In this document: piece after piece, positions 41,497 to 49,478 of the stretch
Position numbering within the stretch: the first letter of the stretch is position 1
Layout: each line of letters opens with the position of its first letter
Assembly: GCA_963817065.1 (NCBI GenBank)
Contig: CAWFMO010000001.1
Span: forward strand, 930,001-994,000
Origin: CAWFMO01 sp963817065
GTDB taxonomy: Bacteria > Actinomycetota > Thermoleophilia > Solirubrobacterales > 70-9
Length of the DNA stretch: 64,000 bases
Reading direction: 5' to 3'
Position numbers and translations under genes: made by a program
The notes under the pieces: generated by a model
The model's input: the letters and a program-made list of their open reading frames with translations, nothing else
The model's database searches: none
What the model was told of the DNA's origin: nothing

Positions 41497-42000
41497 TTAC
41501 GCGTGGCCGACGAGGATCCCGACGACGGCGACGGTCGCGCCGGCGAGGGTGACCTTGATCAGGGAGTCCGAGGCGCTGGCGTGCATGAAGCGCTTCCTGA
41601 CCCAGGCGATCGTCAGCAGCTCGCACGCCACGACGACGTAGGCGATCGTCAGCGCCGTAGAGACGTCGGCGATCAGGAAGGGGAGGGCGTGCATCGTTCC
41701 TCCGATCACGGTCGCCGTGCCGGTGATCAACCCGCGGGCGAGCCCGCTTCCCCGGCCGGTCAGGCGGCCGTCGTCCGAGAGGCCTTCCGAGAAACCCATG
41801 CTGATTCCGGCGCCGAGCGCCGAGGCGAGGCCGACGAGCAGCGCCGCCTCCGATCCGGCGATGTAGGCGGCGGCGAAGATCGGCGCCAGGGTCGAGATCG
41901 TCCCGTCGATCAGCCCGACGAGCCCCGGCTGTACGAACTGGAGCAGCCGCGCGCGCTCGTCGAGCTCGCGCCAGCTCTGCAATGCGCCACGGGCCTCCAT
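41497..42000 (-). CDS. VIT1/CCC1-family membrane protein
   Basis: The 167-residue membrane protein has four or five predicted helices. Key segments are PGLVGLIDGTISTLAPIFAAAY and ALGAGISMGFSEGLSDDG, the VIT/CCC1 pattern for Fe2+/Mn2+ transport. It is shorter than typical VIT proteins (about 230). It is divergent from a Fur-family regulator gene 61 bp away, which supports a role in metal handling or in detoxification of iron or manganese. Confidence 0.8.
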   Translation of the reverse strand: MEARGALQSWRELDERARLLQFVQPGLVGLIDGTISTLAPIFAAAYIAGSEAALLVGLASALGAGISMGFSEGLSDDGRLTGRGSGLARGLITGTATVIGGTMHALPFLIADVSTALTIAYVVVACELLTIAWVRKRFMHASASDSLIKVTLAGATVAVVGILVGHA

Positions 42001-42061
42001 GGCCCGCGACTATAACAAGTCGTTTAAGATAAGGGTCACCTAAGATCTACACTGGACTTAT
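42001..42061. promoter_or_regulatory. Divergent VIT-fur control region with TAAGAT repeats and an iron-box-like dyad
   Basis: This AT-richer 61-bp gap holds TAAGAT at 42025-42030 and again at 42041-42046. The stretch TTAAGATAAGGGTCACCTAA (42024-42043) has TTA/TAA ends and a right half ACCTAA, as in IdeR/DtxR boxes (TTAGGTTAG-type), but the left half has mismatches. Autoregulation by the adjacent Fur-family protein is equally possible. Confidence 0.4.
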
Positions 42062-42490
42062 ATGGGTACCCGAACACAGATCGACGACGAGCTCAGCGCC
42101 GCGCTCCGCGAGCGCGGCCAGCGCGTGACCTCCCAGCGGCTGGTGATCAACCGCGCGATCCGCGAGGCCGACCACCACGTCACCGCCGAGGAGGTGCTCG
42201 ACTCGGTCTCCGAGCGGCTGCCGAACGTCTCGCTGCCGACCGTCTACGCGACGCTCGAGCTCTTCGAGCGGCTCGGGATCGTGCGCCGGATCCGGGCCGG
42301 CAACGGCGCCGTCCTCTACGACCCGCTCGCCGAGCCCCACCACCACCTCGTCTGCCGCAGCTGCGGCAGGGTCGAGGACCTCGAGCAGAAGGTCGACCTC
42401 GCCCCGGCGCTGACGGCGGCGGGCAGGGTCGGGTTCGAGCCCGACGGCGCCGAGCTCGTCGTCAGCGGGCTCTGCTCAACCTGTAGCTAG
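42062..42490 (+). CDS. Fur-family metal-responsive repressor
   Basis: The 142-residue protein has the winged helix (RVTSQRLVINRAIREADHHVTAEEVLDSV.. LPTVYATLELFERLGIVRRI), the regulatory His cluster EPHHHLVCRSCG, and the structural zinc sites CRSCG (near 99) and CSTC at the end. The metal it senses (Fe, Zn, Mn or peroxide via PerR) cannot be decided, although the neighbouring VIT protein favours iron or manganese. The ATG lies very near the putative promoter, so the mRNA may be leaderless. Its stop shares CTAG with the converging enoyl-CoA hydratase. Confidence 0.92.
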   Translation: MGTRTQIDDELSAALRERGQRVTSQRLVINRAIREADHHVTAEEVLDSVSERLPNVSLPTVYATLELFERLGIVRRIRAGNGAVLYDPLAEPHHHLVCRSCGRVEDLEQKVDLAPALTAAGRVGFEPDGAELVVSGLCSTCS

Positions 42491-43293
42491 AGCTCGGTTT
42501 CGTGCTCGCCGGCGCGGCCGGCGTCGCTCTTGTCGTAGAAGCGCTTCAGCAGCGCCATCGTCTCCTCGACGTCAGCGACGGTGTAGGCGTTCCAGGCCTC
42601 GTTGCGAAGCTGCTCGTCGAGCGGCTTGCCGACCGTGTCGAGGATCGTCTGCTTGGCCGAGCGCACCGCGCGCTGCGAGTTGCGGAGGATCTGGCGCGCG
42701 GTCAGCTCGGCCTCCTGCATCAGATCGTCGTGGGGGACGACCCTGGAAACGAGGTTGCACCGGAGCGCGCGCTCGGCGTCGATCGGCTCCGCGGTCAGCA
42801 GCATCTCGAGCGCGACGCCGGTCCCGCAGGTGTTGACGAGCCTGACGATCCCGCCGTCGCCGTGGTGGTAGCCGCGCCGCGCCTCGAACGATCCGAACAT
42901 CGCGCGATCCGACGCGATCCGGATGTCGCAGGCGAGCGCGGTCTCGAGCCCGCCGGCGAGCGCCCAGCCGTTGACCGCGGCGATGATCGGCTTGTAGATC
43001 CGGTGCAGCCCGCGCGTGAACCCGTTCAGCCCGAGCTCAACGATCTCGCGCAGCTTCGCCGGCTCGCTCGACTCGATGATCGGCGGGATGTAGGTCTTGA
43101 GGTCGGCGCCGGCGCAGAACGCATCGCCGGCGCCGGTCAGGATCGCGACGTCGACCTCGTCGTCGTCGCGGAAGTCCTCCCAGGTCTCGACCATCAGCGC
43201 GTGGGTCTCGGGGTCGATCGCGTTTCGCGCCTCGGGACGGTTGAGGGTCACGTAGGCGATCCGGTCGCGCTTCTCGTAGAGGACCTTGGGCAC
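42487..43293 (-). CDS. Enoyl-CoA hydratase/isomerase family protein
   Basis: This 268-residue crotonase-fold protein has an oxyanion-hole segment GAGDAFCAGADLKTY and IAAVNGWALAGGLETALACDIRIAS. FGSFEARRGYHHGDGG keeps the first catalytic Glu position. Substrate chain length and reaction are not deducible. It lies 10 bp after the second crotonase gene on the same strand, so both are probably co-transcribed. Confidence 0.88.
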   Translation of the reverse strand: MPKVLYEKRDRIAYVTLNRPEARNAIDPETHALMVETWEDFRDDDEVDVAILTGAGDAFCAGADLKTYIPPIIESSEPAKLREIVELGLNGFTRGLHRIYKPIIAAVNGWALAGGLETALACDIRIASDRAMFGSFEARRGYHHGDGGIVRLVNTCGTGVALEMLLTAEPIDAERALRCNLVSRVVPHDDLMQEAELTARQILRNSQRAVRSAKQTILDTVGKPLDEQLRNEAWNAYTVADVEETMALLKRFYDKSDAGRAGEHETEL

Positions 43294-43303
43294 TCGCGGG
43301 ATC

Positions 43304-44026
43304 CTAAGCGGCCGAGTCGGGATCGTCGCCGAGCAGCGCCTCGCGCAGCGTCCGCTCCTCGGCCTCGAACAGGTGGCCGAAGCTCCGCTCGCGGTCGAGC
43401 AGGATCCTGCGCTTGGTCTCGATGATCGCGTCGCGCGGCGAGGAGGCGATCCGCCCCGCGAGCTCGAGCGCCTTGCCGGGCAACAGGTCGTGGGGGTGGA
43501 CCGCGGAGACGACCCCCATCCGCAGCGCGCCGAACGAGTCGAGGATCCGACCGGTCAGCGTCAGCTCGACCGCGACGTGGGCGGGCAGCGCCGCACGCGT
43601 CGCCGCGTAGGCGGGTGGGATCCCGCGCGGCAGCTCCGGGTAGCCGAAGGTCGCCTGCTCGGCGGCGATCCGCAGGTCGCAGAGCAGCGAGAGCGCGAAG
43701 CCGCCCGCGAGCGCCGGCCCGTTGACCGCGGCGATCACCGGCCGCGGGCAGTTACCGACCGCGGCGAAGGCGGCGACGCTCGAGTCGACGAGCAGCCGCC
43801 GGTTCTCCTCGTCGCCCCCGAACTGGGTCACGTCCATGCCGGCGCAGAACGCGGTCCCGGCGCCGGTCAGCACGATCGCCCCGACGCCGGGGTCGTCGCC
43901 CAGGCGGGCGAAGGCGTCGGCGAGCTCGAGCCGCAGGTCGATCGAGAGCGCGTTTCGCTTCTCGGGTCGCTGGAGCGTTACCAGCGCGACCTCGTCGTGG
44001 CGCTCGATCGACAAAAGGCCGGCCAT
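43304..44026 (-). CDS. Enoyl-CoA hydratase/isomerase family protein
   Basis: The 240-residue crotonase-fold protein has LQRPEKRNALS, the oxyanion segment GAGTAFCAGMDVTQF, VIAAVNGPALAGGFALSLLCDLRIAAE and FGYPELPRGIPPAYAA, where Glu is retained but the GGT motif after it is replaced. It starts 29 bp downstream of a small Cys-rich frame and precedes another crotonase gene by 10 bp, so a beta-oxidation-type unit is likely. Confidence 0.88.
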   Translation of the reverse strand: MAGLLSIERHDEVALVTLQRPEKRNALSIDLRLELADAFARLGDDPGVGAIVLTGAGTAFCAGMDVTQFGGDEENRRLLVDSSVAAFAAVGNCPRPVIAAVNGPALAGGFALSLLCDLRIAAEQATFGYPELPRGIPPAYAATRAALPAHVAVELTLTGRILDSFGALRMGVVSAVHPHDLLPGKALELAGRIASSPRDAIIETKRRILLDRERSFGHLFEAEERTLREALLGDDPDSAA

Positions 44027-44054
44027 CGGCCGATCCTACGTGGCGGAGGAGGCG

Positions 44055-44261
44055 CTAGGCGGCGCGCTGGTCCTGCTGCTCGGCCGCGGGCGGGGCGGCG
44101 AGCTCCGCGGCCGGCTTGCTCTCGAGCGTCGCCGGCATGTGCGTTTCGAGCAGCCCGCGCAGGCAAGCGCTGCATGAGCACTCCGGCACGCTGATCCCTG
44201 TGTGTTGGCAGACCGTCATCGGTGTTGCATCCATCGGCATTCCGTCAACCGAACAAAACAC
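44055..44261 (-). CDS. Small Cys-rich putative zinc-binding protein
   Basis: This is a frame of up to 68 residues. ATG starts at residue 8 or 10 are plausible. It contains TVCQHTGISVPECSCSACLRGLL, with four cysteines in a C-x9-C-x-C-x2-C arrangement that could bind zinc or an Fe-S cluster, followed by an Ala/Pro/Gln-rich tail. No family is recognised. It sits just upstream of two crotonase genes on the same strand. Coding is supported by the motif only. Confidence 0.42.
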   Translation of the reverse strand: MFCSVDGMPMDATPMTVCQHTGISVPECSCSACLRGLLETHMPATLESKPAAELAAPPAAEQQDQRAA

Positions 44262-44361
44262 GACTACCTAGGTCCAACGCGCCCAAATGTAACCGACGCA
44301 TCGGGCGGAAAAACCGCAAATAGCGCCGAAGCGCCCGCCCGCCGCCTGCGAGACTGCTGCC

Positions 44362-45273
44362 GTGGCAAAGGCCAAGGACAAAGACCGGGGAAAGAAACCG
44401 GGCAAGGACCCGGGCAAGGACGACCGCGAGCAGGTCGTGGTCGGGCCGGAGGAAGAGGTCGACGCGCGCCGGAGCTCGCCGGCCGACGCGGTCGCAGCGG
44501 CCCAGGTCCACGTCCCGACCCGTGGCAACCGCAAGCTCGAGAAGTTCCTCGCGGCGGTCAACGCCGACGAGCAGATCCGCGCGCGCTGGTACATGGCCCA
44601 GATCACCTCCGAGCGGCTCGGGATGTCGGACCACTCGTGGGTCCACGTCCAGGTCGTGCTCAACGTGGCGCTGCGGCTGCTGCGGCTGCTCGCCAAGGGC
44701 GGCGTCGAGCCGGCGGTGATCACCGACCACGGGATGAGCCAGCGCGACGCCGAGGTCGTCGTCGCGGGCGGGGCGCTGCTTCACGACATCGGGATGTCGA
44801 TCCACCGCTCCGACCACGAGGCCTACAGCCTCTTCCTCGTCGCCGACGCGCTGCCGCGGCTGCTCGCCGACGTCTACGAGGAGCCCGAGCGGACCGTGAT
44901 CTCCTCGGAGATCCTGCACGCGATCATCGGCCACCGCCGCCGCGGCGAGCCATACACGGTCGAGGCAGGGGTGGTCCGGGTCGCGGACGCGCTCGACATG
45001 GCCCAGGGCCGCTCGCGGATCCCGTTCGAGGACGGCCAGGTCGGGATCCACTCGCTCTCGGCCGCGGCGATCGACGAGATCCGGATCGAGGCCGGCGAGG
45101 AGCGCCCGGTGCGGATCGAGATCGAGATGAACAACTCGGCCGGCATCTTCCAGGTCGACGACCTGCTCGCGACCAAGCTCCGCGGCACCCCGCTGGAGGG
45201 CCACGTCGAGGTGATCGCCGACGTCCCCGGCGAAACCGAGAAACGCCTCCTCCCAGGCTTCCGGATCGAGTAG
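44362..45273 (+). CDS. HD-domain phosphohydrolase-like protein
   Basis: The 303-residue protein begins with a Lys/Asp/Gly-rich disordered head (residues 1-30). The HD domain has MSDHSWVHVQVVLNVALRLL, GGALLHDIGMSIHRSDHEAY (the HD pair), ILHAIIGHRRRGEPYTVEAGVVRVADALDMAQGR and an alpha/beta C-terminal part. It resembles archaeal/bacterial HD hydrolases of unknown nucleotide substrate. GTG start at 44362. It abuts the stop of the converging crotonase gene (TAG|CTA). Confidence 0.85.
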   Translation: MAKAKDKDRGKKPGKDPGKDDREQVVVGPEEEVDARRSSPADAVAAAQVHVPTRGNRKLEKFLAAVNADEQIRARWYMAQITSERLGMSDHSWVHVQVVLNVALRLLRLLAKGGVEPAVITDHGMSQRDAEVVVAGGALLHDIGMSIHRSDHEAYSLFLVADALPRLLADVYEEPERTVISSEILHAIIGHRRRGEPYTVEAGVVRVADALDMAQGRSRIPFEDGQVGIHSLSAAAIDEIRIEAGEERPVRIEIEMNNSAGIFQVDDLLATKLRGTPLEGHVEVIADVPGETEKRLLPGFRIE

Positions 45274-46071
45274 CTAGACGCCCGATCCTTCGCCGTGGCG
45301 GCCTTCGCCGGCGGCGAAGCGGGCGGCGCCCTCGATCGCTGTGCCGAGTGCCTCGACGCCGATCTCGGCTTCGCGGGCGAGCGCGGCGTCGAGCGGGAGT
45401 CCCTCGGACTCGAGCGCCGAGCGGCGGTCGGTGAGCATCGTCAGCTGCGGGAAGGCGGCGAGGCCCTCGGCGATCTCGAGCGAGCGCTCGAGGTGCTTGC
45501 CGGGCTCGACGACCTCGTTGACGAGGCCCCAGTCGTGGGCCTCTGAGACCGAGACCTCGCGGCCGGTGAGAATCATGTCGAGCGCCCGGCCGCGCCCGAC
45601 GATCCGCGGCAGCCGTACCGTGCCGCCGTCGATCAGCGGCACGCCCCAGCGGCGGTCGAAGCAGCCGAACTTCGCGTCCTCGGTCGCGATCCGCAGGTCG
45701 CACCAGAGCGCGAGCTCGAGCCCGCCGGCGAGGCACCAGCCGGAGATCGCGGCGATCGTCGGCTTCTCGGGCGTGATCCGGGTGAAGCCCATCGGCCCCT
45801 CGGGGCGGGAGGCGAGCTTGCTGCCCGCCTCCGCCATGTCGGTCCCGGCCTCGGCGATCTCGGTGATCGCCTTGAGGTCGGCGCCGGCGCAGAAGGCCTC
45901 CGGTCCCTCGCCGGTGAGGATCATCACCCGCGCGTCGTCGTCGGCCTCGAAGCGGCGGTAGCCCTCGAGCAGCAGGTCGCCGGTCTCGGCGTCGACCGCG
46001 TTGCGGCGCTCGGGACGGGTGATCGTCAGCACCGCCGCCGCCCCGATGCGCTCGTAGCTCACCTTGCCCAT
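45274..46071 (-). CDS. Enoyl-CoA hydratase/isomerase family protein
   Basis: The 265-residue crotonase-fold protein has ITRPERRNAVDAETGDLLLEGYRRF, the oxyanion segment GPEAFCAGADLKAITE and AAISGWCLAGGLELALWCDLRIATE. In FGCFDRRWGVPLIDGGT the first catalytic Glu is replaced, which suggests a reaction other than simple hydration. ATG 46071 (MGKVSYERIG) was chosen; residues upstream are an Arg-Pro repeat from the neighbouring Ala-Pro tail read antisense. Confidence 0.87.
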   Translation of the reverse strand: MGKVSYERIGAAAVLTITRPERRNAVDAETGDLLLEGYRRFEADDDARVMILTGEGPEAFCAGADLKAITEIAEAGTDMAEAGSKLASRPEGPMGFTRITPEKPTIAAISGWCLAGGLELALWCDLRIATEDAKFGCFDRRWGVPLIDGGTVRLPRIVGRGRALDMILTGREVSVSEAHDWGLVNEVVEPGKHLERSLEIAEGLAAFPQLTMLTDRRSALESEGLPLDAALAREAEIGVEALGTAIEGAARFAAGEGRHGEGSGV

Positions 46072-46081
46072 CGCGAGGATC

Positions 46082-46795
46082 CTATGGCGCGGGCGCGGGC
46101 GCGGGCGCGGGCGCAGGCGCACCCGCTGGGGCTGGCGCTGCCGCGTCGACCTGCTTCGCGACCGGGGCGGGCGGCCACTGCTTCAGGAACGGCATCGGGT
46201 CGGTCGGCTTCGTGTCCGAGCGCAGGAACGCCTGTCCGGTGCGGATCTCGAAATGGAGGTGGGGCCCGTCGCAGGACCCGGTGCAGCCGAGCAGTCCGAT
46301 CACCTGGCCCGCCGTGACCGCGTCGCCGACCTTGAACGGCGACGGCTTGTCCATGTGCAGGTAGACGTAGGAGCGGTTGTCGAGCGGGCTGTAGATGTTG
46401 ATGTAGTTGCCGCGCCCGCCCGAGTACTGGCCGTTGACGGTGTCGCGGTCGACGACGATCCCGGTCCGCACGGCGACAAGCGGCGTCCCGATCTTGCCGA
46501 AGATGTCCTGACCCTCGTGGCCGCGCCCGCCGCCGAACTTTGCGGCGAACTCGCCGTAGCCGGTCGGCTTGGTCACGGGGTGGAAGGGGCCCCTCGAGAG
46601 CTCTGCCGGAGTGCCCGAATCGAGCGCCGCGAGCGAGACCGGGCCCCCGACGCTGGCGTCCGAGCTGCCGCCGATGTTCGGTAGCGGCAACCCGGCTGCA
46701 GAGCCGGCCGCGGCGGCGACCGCGGCCGCGGCGACGAGCGCTCCGATCAGCTTCGCCGTCGGGACCGCGAGGCCGTGGGATTTGTGCGCCCGCAC
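46082..46795 (-). CDS. Membrane-anchored M23 peptidase (LytM-like); coding probably extends upstream to about 47250
   Basis: From GTG 46795 the protein has a membrane helix (AKLIGALVAAAAVAAAAG) and an M23 domain with zinc motifs GHEGQDIFG (HxxxD) and GPHLHFEIR (HxH), then an Ala-Pro repeat tail. It probably cuts or regulates peptidoglycan crosslinks outside the membrane. Upstream, the same frame stays open to about 47262 and reads as a credible cytosolic domain (EPFEADGDRWEAGAHPFEPG, HLPEIKLPQVKRPEIPRPNV, then a basic coiled stretch) with GC-rich third positions. No ATG, GTG or TTG exists there, so the true start is unresolved. The 46796-47262 gap holds no other gene. Confidence 0.85.
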   Translation of the reverse strand: MRAHKSHGLAVPTAKLIGALVAAAAVAAAAGSAAGLPLPNIGGSSDASVGGPVSLAALDSGTPAELSRGPFHPVTKPTGYGEFAAKFGGGRGHEGQDIFGKIGTPLVAVRTGIVVDRDTVNGQYSGGRGNYINIYSPLDNRSYVYLHMDKPSPFKVGDAVTAGQVIGLLGCTGSCDGPHLHFEIRTGQAFLRSDTKPTDPMPFLKQWPPAPVAKQVDAAAPAPAGAPAPAPAPAPAP

Positions 46796-47262
46796 CGCGC
46801 GCTCGCGCTTCTTACGCGCCCGTTCGAGCTTCTTGTCGCGCGCGCTCTCGCGGCGGCGCGCCCGCCTGCGCTCGCGGAGCTCGGCGCGCCGCGCCTTGCG
46901 ATCGGCGCGCTTCCTCCTCGCCGGCTCGAGGTTCAGCCGAGGCTTCGGGGCGCTGACCGAGGGCAGCTTCGGGCGCTTGACGTTCGGCCGCGGGATCTCC
47001 GGCCGCTTGACCTGCGGCAGCTTGATCTCGGGGAGGTGGTGCTCGCGCCGCTCGCGGCGCAGCTCGGTCCCGGGCTCGAACGGGTGCGCGCCGGCCTCCC
47101 AGCGATCGCCGTCTGCCTCGAACGGCTCGCGCTCGGGGGTGTCGGGCGCCGGGGATCGCTCGGGCGTCCGCTCGACCTCGTCGAGTTGCCCGTCTGCGGC
47201 GTCCGGGTCGAACGGCTTGTCGGGCTGGGGCGGGGGGAGTGCGGGAGCTCTGGCGAGATGAA

Positions 47263-47529
47263 CTAAGCGCGGTCGAGGCGCTCGAGGTCGCTGCGCCGGC
47301 GTTCCTTGCGTGCGTCGAGGCGGCCCTGGATCAGCGAGAGCACGGTGACCAGGATCGCGAAGAAGGCGATCACGCCGAAGCAGAAGAAGGTGATCACCTT
47401 GTCGTCGGTGCGCCCGTAGAGGCCCTCGCCGTCGGCGGCCATCGCTACCGGGGCGAGCGTCAGGAGTGCGACCAGCGCCGCGAACAGCGCGGTCCCAGCG
47501 GTGCGGATCGTCGTCGGCGCGCGTCGCAT
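47263..47529 (-). CDS. Small membrane protein with signal-like N-terminus
   Basis: The 88-residue protein has a signal peptide or first helix (TALFAALVALLTLAPVAMA), a short outside loop (DGEGLYGRTDDK), a second helix (VITFFCFGVIAFFAILVTVLSLI) and a charged cytoplasmic tail (QGRLDARKERRRSDLERL). This is the common short actinobacterial envelope protein pattern; its role is unknown. It is divergent from uppP. Confidence 0.72.
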   Translation of the reverse strand: MRRAPTTIRTAGTALFAALVALLTLAPVAMAADGEGLYGRTDDKVITFFCFGVIAFFAILVTVLSLIQGRLDARKERRRSDLERLDRA

Positions 47530-47583
47530 CGCCGGGGACTCTAGCGAGAACCCCAGCCGCTTTCGATCCCTAAAGTGCTCGCG

Positions 47584-48426
47584 ATGTCGATCCTCGAGGC
47601 GCTGCTGCTCGGGGTCGTGCAGGGCCTCACCGAGTTCCTGCCGATCTCCTCCTCCGGCCACCTGATCCTGGTGCCGTGGCTCCAGGACTACACGTTCCTG
47701 CAGGAGCACGAGAGCTTCAACAAGACATTCGACGTCGCGCTCCACGCGGGAACCCTCGTCGCCGTGATCACCTACTTCCGCCGCGACCTCTGGAACATGG
47801 CAACAGGGGTCCTGCGCACGCTGCGGACCCGCGCGATCGAGACCGCCGACGAGCGGCTCGGCTGGGCCGTGGTCGTCGGCACGATCCCGGCCGTGATCGT
47901 CGGCGGCCTCGGCGAGGACTGGATCGACGAGAACCTCGGCGAGCCCTGGATGATCGCGATCCTGCTGATCGTCTTCGGGCTGATCCTCGCGGTCGCCGAC
48001 CGCATGCCCCAGCGCCAGGCGATCGAGGAGGTCACGGTGCGCCAGGGGCTGATCATGGGCTGCGCGCAGGCGATCGCGCTCGCGCCGGGGACCTCGCGCT
48101 CCGGGGTGACGATCAGCGCCGCGCGCTTCCTCGGCCTCGACCGCGACAGCGCCGCGCGCTTCGCCTTCCTCCTTCTCGTGCCCGCGGTCGCCGGGGCGAC
48201 CGTGCTCAAGGCCGTCGGCGCGGTCGACGAGGGCCTCCCCGACGGAGTCATCGGGCCGATGATCGTCGGCACGATCGCGGCGGGGATCTCGAGCTACGCG
48301 GCGATCGCCTGGATGCTCGCCTACGTGCGGAGCCACAGCTACGACGCGTTCGTGGTCTACCGGGTCATCGCGGGCCTCTTCGTGCTCTCGCTGATCGCGA
48401 CGGGCGTCCGCGACTCGACCTTCTAG
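47584..48426 (+). CDS. uppP: Undecaprenyl-diphosphatase UppP (BacA)
   Basis: UppP recycles the undecaprenyl-phosphate carrier for wall and polymer synthesis at the membrane and gives bacitracin resistance. The 280-residue polytopic protein has GVVQGLTEFLPISSSGHLILVPW near the N-terminus and ALAPGTSRSGVTISAARFLGL near residue 165, the two family signatures that form the active site. ATG 47584 was preferred to GTG 47575. A hydrolase follows after 3 bp. Confidence 0.95.
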   Translation: MSILEALLLGVVQGLTEFLPISSSGHLILVPWLQDYTFLQEHESFNKTFDVALHAGTLVAVITYFRRDLWNMATGVLRTLRTRAIETADERLGWAVVVGTIPAVIVGGLGEDWIDENLGEPWMIAILLIVFGLILAVADRMPQRQAIEEVTVRQGLIMGCAQAIALAPGTSRSGVTISAARFLGLDRDSAARFAFLLLVPAVAGATVLKAVGAVDEGLPDGVIGPMIVGTIAAGISSYAAIAWMLAYVRSHSYDAFVVYRVIAGLFVLSLIATGVRDSTF

Positions 48427-48429
48427 ACG

Positions 48430-49272
48430 ATGGCGATAAGCGAGAGCTACGTCGAGCTCCCCGCGGCGCGGGTGCGGGTGCTCCAGCGCCCGGGCGGGGA
48501 GCGGACCGTGATCTTCATGCACGGGCTGACGAGCTCCGCCTCGACCTGGATCCCGCAGCTCGAGCGGCTGCCCGACGGGGTCCGCGGGATCGCCTACGAC
48601 GCGCTCGGCAGCGGCTACACCGAGCGCACCGGAGCGCGCGGGCGGATCACCCGCGACGACCAGCGCGGGCTGCTGCTCGCGGTCGCCGAGCATCACGGCG
48701 TCCACTCGTTCCGCGCCGTCGGCCACTCGATGGGATGCGGCCCGGTCCTCGGCGCCGCCTGGCGCCACCCCGAGATCGTCGAGGCGCTGCTGCTCGTCGC
48801 CCCGGCGACCCAGGGCAGGCGCGCGCTCGGCGCGACCGTCAGGGCGGCGCGCTTCGGCCCGACGGCGCGGCTGATGGAGCTCGCGGCGCCGCTGTTCGTG
48901 GGGCGAATGGCGCGGGCGAGGGCGCGCGAGCTCGCCGGCGGCGTCGACGACCCGGCGCTGCTCGAGCGCGAGGCCGGCCACGCGCTCGCGCGGCCCCGCG
49001 AGCAGGTCCGCGGCTTCGTCGACATCGCCGGCCACGGCGACCTGCGCCGCGCATCGCCGGAATCCGACCATTACCGCGAGATCACCCAGCCGGTCTGGAT
49101 CCTGCGCGGCGACGGCGATCTCGACTGGATGCCCGAAGCCCACGAGGACCGCTACCGCGAGCTGATCCCGGGCTCGAAGCTGATCCGCTGGGACGGAGTC
49201 GGCCACTCGCCCCAGATCGAGGCCCCGGACCGCTTCGGCGAGTTGCTTGCGACGTTTCTCTCGGAAACGTAG
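48430..49272 (+). CDS. Alpha/beta-fold hydrolase
   Basis: The 280-residue protein has FMHGLTSSASTWIPQLERLP (oxyanion loop), the nucleophile elbow VGHSMGCGPVLG, an acid near ILRGDGDLDWMPEAHEDRY, and GVGHSPQIEAPDRF with the catalytic His. It is a general esterase/epoxide-hydrolase/C-C hydrolase type with no defined substrate. It is 3 bp downstream of uppP and probably in the same transcript. Confidence 0.88.
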   Translation: MAISESYVELPAARVRVLQRPGGERTVIFMHGLTSSASTWIPQLERLPDGVRGIAYDALGSGYTERTGARGRITRDDQRGLLLAVAEHHGVHSFRAVGHSMGCGPVLGAAWRHPEIVEALLLVAPATQGRRALGATVRAARFGPTARLMELAAPLFVGRMARARARELAGGVDDPALLEREAGHALARPREQVRGFVDIAGHGDLRRASPESDHYREITQPVWILRGDGDLDWMPEAHEDRYRELIPGSKLIRWDGVGHSPQIEAPDRFGELLATFLSET

Positions 49273-49275
49273 GAC

Positions 49276-49320
49276 AAAAAAAAGCGCGCGACCCGGGGCA
49301 GGGAGGGGGCCGCGCGCGCT
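49276..49320 (-). terminator. Intrinsic terminator on the minus strand
   Basis: AGCGCGCG (49283-49290) pairs with CGCGCGCT (49313-49320), and in the minus direction the stem is followed directly by eight T residues (complement of A at 49276-49283). This is the only textbook hairpin plus U8 in the window. No minus-strand gene lies immediately upstream, so it must end an uncharacterised RNA or block antisense transcription. Confidence 0.75.
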
Positions 49321-49342
49321 GACGAGAGAGGAATCTCGTGAG
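49276..49342 (-). ncRNA. Candidate phosphate-controlled small RNA, two hairpins
   Basis: Going leftwards from the reversed PHO box, 16 nt of spacer leads to CAAGAT (49355-49350) as a possible -10, giving a start near 49342. The transcript would hold hairpin ACGAGA-gaggaa-TCTCGT (49322-49339) and the terminator hairpin with U8, about 67 nt in all. The 16-nt spacing equals that between the PHO box at 50274 and its CTAAAT. There is no open frame of note. This is a prediction from layout alone. Confidence 0.45.
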
Positions 49343-49371
49343 TGCGAGGATCTTGCCGGCGCACGGTGCCG

Positions 49372-49415
49372 CACATGTGAAATCCCCGCTATCTCGGTGT
49401 GAAAGACCTGTTAAC
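49372..49415 (-). promoter_or_regulatory. PHO box of four 11-nt units, facing left
   Basis: Read on the minus strand the units are GTTAACAGGTC, TTTCACACCGA, GATAGCGGGGA and TTTCACATGTG, exactly contiguous. Units 2 and 4 match the [GT]TTCACA core best. The orientation points away from the response-regulator gene and towards the candidate small RNA. It could still regulate the regulator gene (TTG 49479) divergently. Confidence 0.6.
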
Positions 49416-49478
49416 GGGGCGCTTTTCTCGCCGACCCGATCCGCGCCGCACCCTAGAATCAGCGCTGGACGGAGTCAC

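Noticed and set aside
49338..49478. N-terminal extension of the response regulator from the upstream GTG
   Set aside because: The region contains the reversed PHO box and the candidate small-RNA promoter, its residues do not resemble a receiver domain, and TTG 49479 has a good ribosome site.
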